From Oscillospiraceae bacterium (lineage in GTDB: Bacteria; Bacillota; Clostridia; Oscillospirales; Oscillospiraceae): a DNA stretch of 10,174 nt. Position numbers and translations under genes: made by a program. How positions within the stretch are numbered: the first letter of the stretch is position 1; each line of letters starts with the position of its first letter. Below, piece by piece: positions 6,196-10,174 of the stretch. Location: NCBI GenBank assembly GCA_020866945.1, contig JAJBVW010000179.1, forward strand, positions 1 through 10,174, given 5' to 3'. Under the pieces are notes generated by a model that had not been told where the DNA came from, did not search any database, and saw only the letters and a program-made list of their open reading frames with translations.

Positions 6196-8136
6196 ATGTA
6201 TGAACGCCTATTGGCGCCGCTGAAAATCGGCGGCATAACGGTGAAAAACCGAATGTTCTCCTCGCCGACATCCCTGGCGGAGCTGGGGCCGGAGGAGCAT
6301 TATTCCAAGGAAAATATAGAATACTATAAGCTTCGCGCCCTGGGCGGCGCAGCGGTAGTGCCGGTGGGGGACGTAATCGTTGACCTCGACACAGGCCGCA
6401 GCCATCCGCAGCAGGTGGGGATAAACGACCCCTCCGCGGCCCCGTATCTCTGCGCCGTGGCGGACGCGATACACGCCGGGGGCGCTGTGGCGTCTGTGGA
6501 GATCGACCACGGCGGCGCGCTGTGCGACCCGGCGTTTATCGGCGGCAAGTGCGCTTTCGGCCCCTCCGGATATATCGACCCATGGGGGGACGAGGTCAAG
6601 GAGATGACCGAGGAGCAGATGTACTGGGTGGCGGACAAGTTCGCTGAGGGCGCGAGAAACGCCCGCGATTTCGGCTTCGATATGGTCATGCTGCACGGGG
6701 GCCATGGGTGGCTCCTCCACCAGTTTCTCAGCCCCGTTACCAACCATCGGACGGACAAGTGGGGCGGCAGCCTGGAAAACCGTATGCGGTTCCCCCTGCT
6801 GGTGATAGAAAAGATACGGGCCGCCGTGGGACGGCAGTTCCCCATTGAGATCCGCATCTCCGGCACGGAGTATATCGAGGGCGGCTACGGCCCGGAGGAG
6901 GGCGTGGAAATCGCCAAAATGCTGGACGGGAAGGTTGACCTTATCCACGTCTCTGCCGGTACGCAGCAGGAGGAGTACTCCGCCGTGCTGATGCACCCCG
7001 GAGCGTTCCAGAAGGATATGTTCAACGGCTACCTCGCGGCGGAGATCAAAAAGCACGTCAAGACCCCGGTGCTGACCGTGGGCGCGTTCAATATGCCGGA
7101 CGATATGGAGAAATTCCTCGCGGACACCGGCGTGGACGCCATCGCCATGGGCCGGGCGCTGATCGCCGATCCCTTCCTGCCGAGGAAGGTCATGGAGGGA
7201 AAGCCGGAGGAAATCACCCCCTGCATCCGCTGCACGGAGTGCCAGAGCGGGATGATGAAAAACCGCGTCATGCGCTGCTCGGTGAACCCGTATATCGGCC
7301 GGGAGTGCGACGTGTTCCACCCTCTGCCCACTTACGTACACAAGAAGATACTCATCGCCGGGGGCGGCCCTGCGGGCATGGAGGCCGCGCTGCTCGGCGT
7401 GGAGCGGGGCCATGAGGTCGTGCTGTGCGAGGCGAGCAACCGGCTGGGCGCGCTGCGCTTTGCGGACAATGACACCTGGTTCAAGGAGCCGATGCGCCGG
7501 TACCGCGACAGCCAGGCGGAAAAGGTCATGCGCTGCGGCGCGGAGGTGCGGCTGAATACCCCGGTCACAAAGGAAATCGTGGACGAGGTGAAGCCCGACG
7601 TGCTTATCGCCGCCGTGGGCGGCGAACCCTTCGGTGTGCCGGTGCCCGGCGCGGACGGAGAGAATGTGATATTCGGGGCCTATATCACCCCGCAGACGGA
7701 GATTGGAAAATCCGTGGTCATTATCGGCGGCGGGTTCATCGGCTGCGAGGAGGCGGTGGATCTCGCGAGCAAGGGTCACAACGTCGTCATTCTGGAAATG
7801 ATAGACACGCTCGCGGCGAACGCCGCGCGGATGCACCGCATTGGCCTGATGCACGAGATAGAGACCCGGAAAAACATCACCCAGGCCACGGGGATGCGCT
7901 GCACAAAGATAGACGAAAAGGGCGTCTACGCCCTGGACAAGGACGGGAAGGAGGTCTTCTTCCCCTGCGACACGGTGGTTATGGCCTCCGGAATGCGCTC
8001 CCGCAGCGCGGAGGTGGAGGCATTGCGACCTCTCGTGAAGGAATTTTACGTCATTGGCGACGCCCGGAAGGCCGCGAAAATCATGAACGGCACCCGCGAC
8101 GCCTACGACGCCATTGTGACGCTTGGATACAGATAA
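6196..8136 (+). CDS. Old Yellow Enzyme-type FMN/Fe-S/FAD oxidoreductase (2,4-dienoyl-CoA reductase / BaiCD-like family)
   Basis: A 646-residue multidomain flavoenzyme that should pass electrons from NAD(P)H through FAD and an Fe-S cluster to FMN for reduction (or the reverse) of an activated C=C bond. Residues 1-340 form the FMN TIM barrel: LLAPLKIGGITVKNRM at the start, EIDHGG (102-107), HGGHGWLLHQFLSP (167-180), TDKWGGSLENRMRF (186-199), Arg220, and phosphate loop AIAMGRALIADPFLP (315-329). Cysteines 343, 346, 349 and 361 form the Fe-S site. A first Rossmann motif GGGPAGMEAA (389-398) should bind FAD; the second, GGGFIGCEEA (511-520), should bind the nicotinamide cofactor, and Glu534 ending its second strand favours NADH (inference). 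Two oddities are Trp172 where E. coli FadH has its catalytic Tyr, and a Cys spacing one residue shorter than FadH. Substrate unknown. The context with SnoaL-like genes resembles bile-acid-type chemistry at fold level only. Confidence 0.9.
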   Translation: MYERLLAPLKIGGITVKNRMFSSPTSLAELGPEEHYSKENIEYYKLRALGGAAVVPVGDVIVDLDTGRSHPQQVGINDPSAAPYLCAVADAIHAGGAVASVEIDHGGALCDPAFIGGKCAFGPSGYIDPWGDEVKEMTEEQMYWVADKFAEGARNARDFGFDMVMLHGGHGWLLHQFLSPVTNHRTDKWGGSLENRMRFPLLVIEKIRAAVGRQFPIEIRISGTEYIEGGYGPEEGVEIAKMLDGKVDLIHVSAGTQQEEYSAVLMHPGAFQKDMFNGYLAAEIKKHVKTPVLTVGAFNMPDDMEKFLADTGVDAIAMGRALIADPFLPRKVMEGKPEEITPCIRCTECQSGMMKNRVMRCSVNPYIGRECDVFHPLPTYVHKKILIAGGGPAGMEAALLGVERGHEVVLCEASNRLGALRFADNDTWFKEPMRRYRDSQAEKVMRCGAEVRLNTPVTKEIVDEVKPDVLIAAVGGEPFGVPVPGADGENVIFGAYITPQTEIGKSVVIIGGGFIGCEEAVDLASKGHNVVILEMIDTLAANAARMHRIGLMHEIETRKNITQATGMRCTKIDEKGVYALDKDGKEVFFPCDTVVMASGMRSRSAEVEALRPLVKEFYVIGDARKAAKIMNGTRDAYDAIVTLGYR

Positions 8137-8137
8137 C

Positions 8138-8144
8138 AGGAGGT
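8138..8144 (+). promoter_or_regulatory. Consensus ribosome binding site of the first SnoaL-like gene
   Basis: AGGAGGT lies directly after the flavoenzyme stop (8134-8136), with 11 bases to the ATG at 8156. It is the best-matching Shine-Dalgarno sequence in the window and supports this start. Confidence 0.7.
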
Positions 8145-8155
8145 AGTATTCTGCG

Positions 8156-8890
8156 ATGGAATTTACAACCGAACAGCTGACGACTCGCTGGGAGGATCAG
8201 CGGGCCATCAAAAACCTGATGGGCAAGTATGCAAACCTTGTCCTGCTCAACCGCGAGGGGGAGGTGTTCGACCTCCTCTGGAGCGAAAACGAGCCGCAGC
8301 TCGGCTTTAACGACGGCTGGTACCTGGGCGCGGACGCGGTGCGCGGGTACTACGACGCGTGCGTTGAGCGGAACGCCCTGGTGGCCTCTCTGCTGCAAAA
8401 GCGGTTCCCGGAGAAGCTGGGAGACAAGACGGCGGAGGAGATATATGGCGTCGGCCCCTTTAAGGTGGAGCCGATGGCCAGCCCCATCATCGAGGTGGCG
8501 GCGGACGGCCAGACCGCCAAGGGCCTCTGGTGCTGCCAGGGAGCCAGAAACGACGTGGAGACCTGCGGCCCCCGCGCCCGCTGGACCTGGGGCTGGTTTG
8601 CCGTCGATTTCGTGAAGGAGGCGTCCGGCTGGCGCATATGGCATATGCGCTATGAGAAGGACGTTGACCGCACCTGCGGCCAGACCTGGGGCGCGCCGGA
8701 GGAGGCTTACCCCGCGCTGCCGGAGTTTGCCCCTCTGGGGGGTTTCCAGTATCCGCCCTATACGGCGGCGGAGACCCTGCGGGTGCTCTACAGCCCGGAG
8801 CGGCCTCTGACGGAGGCTCCCCGCATCCCGGAGCCTTACGCGAGCTTCGGAGAAACCTTTACTTATGGAAGGGAGGCGAACGCGTCATGA
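8156..8890 (+). CDS. SnoaL-like / NTF2-fold protein, paralog 1
   Basis: A 244-residue member of the SnoaL-like (SnoaL_4, NTF2) fold, which includes polyketide cyclases, ketosteroid isomerases and the bile-acid 7-dehydratase BaiE. The fold's marks are an N-terminal helix with RAIKNLMGKY (16-25), GADAVRGYY (58-66), strand IIEVAADGQTAKGLW (111-125) and DFVKEASGWRIWH (151-163). A C-terminal extension of about 80 residues ends in PRIPEPYASF (222-231), shared with the next gene. Tyr25 matches BaiE Tyr30, but the BaiE Asp35 and His83 positions are Leu30 and Glu105 by eye alignment. Four Cys (126, 127, 137, 174) are of unclear meaning. No signal peptide, so cytoplasmic. Its reaction cannot be assigned: dehydratase, isomerase, cyclase or a non-catalytic partner are all open. 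It overlaps the next gene by 4 bases (ATGA). Confidence 0.85.
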   Translation: MEFTTEQLTTRWEDQRAIKNLMGKYANLVLLNREGEVFDLLWSENEPQLGFNDGWYLGADAVRGYYDACVERNALVASLLQKRFPEKLGDKTAEEIYGVGPFKVEPMASPIIEVAADGQTAKGLWCCQGARNDVETCGPRARWTWGWFAVDFVKEASGWRIWHMRYEKDVDRTCGQTWGAPEEAYPALPEFAPLGGFQYPPYTAAETLRVLYSPERPLTEAPRIPEPYASFGETFTYGREANAS

Positions 8891-9594
8891 CAGAGCGGGT
8901 CTATACGGACGACGAGCTTATCCGCCGCGTCTGGGACGTGGAGGAGATAAAAAAGCTCGTGTATAAGCGCGGCGTTTATATCGCGAACGGCTGGCAGGAG
9001 AGAGAGCTGAAGGAGCTTTGGGTTTCCGGCGCGGAGAAGAAGACTGCCGCCTATGGCAGAAACACCGGCTGGTATGTGGGCATGGAGGCCATCGCGGGCT
9101 GGTATGTGAAGCCGCGCGGCGCGGGGTATATGGCCTATGAGCCGGCCAGCACCGGCCTTGTGGAGCTGGCAGGAGACGGAAAGACCGCGAAGGGGCTTTT
9201 CTACTGCATCGGCCAGCGGACGGAGATCGGCCCGGACGGGACGGCGAAGGCCCTTTGGATCCCGCACAAGGCGGGCTATGATTTTGTCAAAGAGGACGGC
9301 CAGTGGAAGATCTGGCATCTCGTGGAGGCGATAGACCTTGTCAGCGAGGCGGGCCAGGATTACCGGGCGCAGAACCCCTATCCCGACTATGAAAACGACC
9401 CGGTGTTCTCGGAGTTCGGCACGCCGACCGTTGCGTGTCTGAGACATGACTCGGCCTTCTACTGTTGGGACGATTATCCCCGCATGCCTGAGCCGTATGA
9501 CACATTCACCGACGAGATAAGCTACGGCCCGGAGGGCTATAAGCCGCCGAAGGGCAAGCACTACGGCGCAGGAGAGGGGAGGAATTATCTGTGA
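8887..9594 (+). CDS. SnoaL-like / NTF2-fold protein, paralog 2
   Basis: A 235-residue second member of the tandem set. It shares with paralog 1 the segments GWYVGMEAIAGWY (61-73), LVELAGDGKTAKGLF (91-105), YDFVKEDGQWKIWHL (131-145) and the tail YPRMPEPYDTF (197-207) ending ISYG (211-214). By eye alignment all three BaiE catalytic positions compared are changed: Arg28 for Tyr30, Ala33 for Asp35, Glu85 for His83. It is therefore either a non-catalytic or regulatory subunit, or it uses other residues (inference). The ATG at 8887 lies within the stop of paralog 1 (ATGA overlap), with AAGGGAGG at 8869-8876, so translation is coupled and near-equal synthesis is expected. The last 20 residues are Gly/Lys-rich and probably disordered. 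Confidence 0.84.
   Translation: MTERVYTDDELIRRVWDVEEIKKLVYKRGVYIANGWQERELKELWVSGAEKKTAAYGRNTGWYVGMEAIAGWYVKPRGAGYMAYEPASTGLVELAGDGKTAKGLFYCIGQRTEIGPDGTAKALWIPHKAGYDFVKEDGQWKIWHLVEAIDLVSEAGQDYRAQNPYPDYENDPVFSEFGTPTVACLRHDSAFYCWDDYPRMPEPYDTFTDEISYGPEGYKPPKGKHYGAGEGRNYL
9576..9582 (+). promoter_or_regulatory. Ribosome binding site supporting the GTG start of the third SnoaL-like gene
   Basis: GGGGAGG sits 8 bases ahead of GTG 9591, inside the 3' end of paralog 2. There is no ATG near this position in the right frame, so this site decides the start. Confidence 0.65.
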
Positions 9595-10174
9595 GCGAGA
9601 TTTCTTTGCATCAGCGCATCCAAAACGCCGCCGCCTCGCAGGAGGTGGAAAACGTCAAGGCCCGGCACACCTATTACCATGGCCGTGCGGACGCCACGGG
9701 AGAGTGGGACAACATCTGGTGCATGGACGAAAACGCCACCTGGGCGCACGCCTTCGGACGTATGCGCGGCGGCGACCAGGTCTGGTTCGGCTCTGTGACG
9801 AGCTATGATAAGATGTGCTTTGAAAACTGGCTGAATATCTTTGAGACCTATCCCGAGGTGGGCGGCAAGGATCCCCGGCCTCTGATGGAGGCGTCCGTTC
9901 ACACCCTGGTGACGGACATCATCGAGGTGGCTACCGACGGCAAATCCGCCAGAGGCTCCTTCATTACCCCCGGCGTTATTCACTCCCGCCTGACGGACGA
10001 CGGCAAGCCCTACTGCAACGTCCTCTGGGAGCGGTACGGCTCCGATTTCGTAAAGGTGGACGGAAAGTGGAAGTATCTCCATGAGCACGTCTGCCCGGAC
10101 ATCATGACCTTTATGGATAACTGCGACTGGGCCAAGGCAGAGTATGACCGCCTGACAGACCCCACCCCCCCCCC
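9591..10174 (+). CDS. SnoaL-like / NTF2-fold protein, paralog 3, GTG start, 3'-truncated by the window end
   Basis: This frame is open from GTG 9591 to the end of the window, giving 194 residues with no stop. The GTG overlaps the TGA of paralog 2 by 4 bases (GTGA). Fold marks match its neighbours: VKARHTYYHGRAD (22-34), IIEVATDGKSARGSF (110-124) and SDFVKVDGKWKYLHEH (151-166). Unlike paralogs 1 and 2 it keeps, by eye alignment, the BaiE-type set Tyr29 (BaiE Tyr30), Asp34 (Asp35) and His104 (His83), so it is the best candidate for a catalytically active dehydratase or isomerase of the three. The BaiE Arg146 position appears to be Pro169, so the active site is not identical. Antiparallel frames here are shadows. 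The part after about residue 190 enters a poly-C run and may be affected by sequence error. Confidence 0.82.
   Translation, partial: MSEISLHQRIQNAAASQEVENVKARHTYYHGRADATGEWDNIWCMDENATWAHAFGRMRGGDQVWFGSVTSYDKMCFENWLNIFETYPEVGGKDPRPLMEASVHTLVTDIIEVATDGKSARGSFITPGVIHSRLTDDGKPYCNVLWERYGSDFVKVDGKWKYLHEHVCPDIMTFMDNCDWAKAEYDRLTDPTPP
10165..10174. repeat. Homopolymer run of ten C at the 3' edge
   Basis: Ten consecutive C close the window within the reading frame of paralog 3, where they would encode prolines. Such a tract is prone to length error and to assembly breaks, so neither its true length nor the frame beyond it is known. Confidence 0.8.

Noticed and set aside
6208..7854. Long open frame on the minus strand (548 codons) opposite the flavoenzyme, and similar ones at 1576-2778, 3645-4736 and 4628-5620
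   Set aside because: High GC at third codon positions on the + strand removes stops from one antisense frame. The translations are rich in His, Arg, Leu and Ala, have no family motifs, and lie exactly over well-supported + strand genes.
6196..9594. Identification as a true bai (bile-acid 7-dehydroxylation) operon
   Set aside because: Only the fold types are shared. There is no CoA ligase, CoA transferase, hydroxysteroid dehydrogenase or BaiG-type transporter, and two of the three SnoaL-like proteins lack the BaiE residues.
1..10174. CRISPR arrays, tRNA or rRNA genes, insertion sequences, integrase or attachment sites
   Set aside because: None seen: no regularly spaced repeats, no cloverleaf-bearing gap, no transposase or recombinase frame, and almost no non-coding space to hold them.

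Overview
The window is a GC-rich stretch with nine genes, all on the + strand and packed head to tail. Its ends are open: the first gene lacks its 5' end and the last lacks its 3' end. Strong AGGAGG-type ribosome sites, start/stop overlaps, a linker-bearing peptide-type binding protein and a Clostridia-style DppF (LDGGRRQR signature) suggest a high-GC anaerobic Firmicute, plausibly a gut Clostridia/Oscillospiraceae-type organism. That taxonomic guess is inference; there is no rRNA or other marker gene here.

Positions 3-5644 encode a complete peptide/nickel-family (Dpp/Opp) ABC importer: extracytoplasmic binding protein (5'-truncated), two permeases (DppB and DppC type) and two ATPases (DppD and DppF type). 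A 130-base gap after the binding-protein gene holds two perfect stem-loops, the usual position for an element that lets the binding protein be made in excess over the membrane parts. A small four-helix membrane protein of unknown family follows two bases after dppF (5647-6168).

Positions 6196-10174 hold the metabolic part: a 646-residue Old Yellow Enzyme/2,4-dienoyl-CoA-reductase-type flavoprotein (FMN barrel, four-cysteine Fe-S site, FAD and NAD(P)H domains), then three tandem, translationally coupled, divergent paralogs of the SnoaL-like/NTF2 fold.

The working model is that the importer brings in a small organic substrate, the flavoenzyme reduces or oxidises an activated C=C bond, and the SnoaL-like proteins carry out dehydration, isomerisation or cyclisation. 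The same two folds meet in the bile-acid 7-dehydroxylation pathway (BaiCD/BaiH and BaiE), but no CoA ligase, CoA transferase or short-chain dehydrogenase is visible, so this is not a bai operon and the substrate is unknown. The most interesting point is that, by eye alignment with BaiE, only the third SnoaL-like protein keeps the Tyr/Asp/His set; the first two have lost most of it in the same operon.
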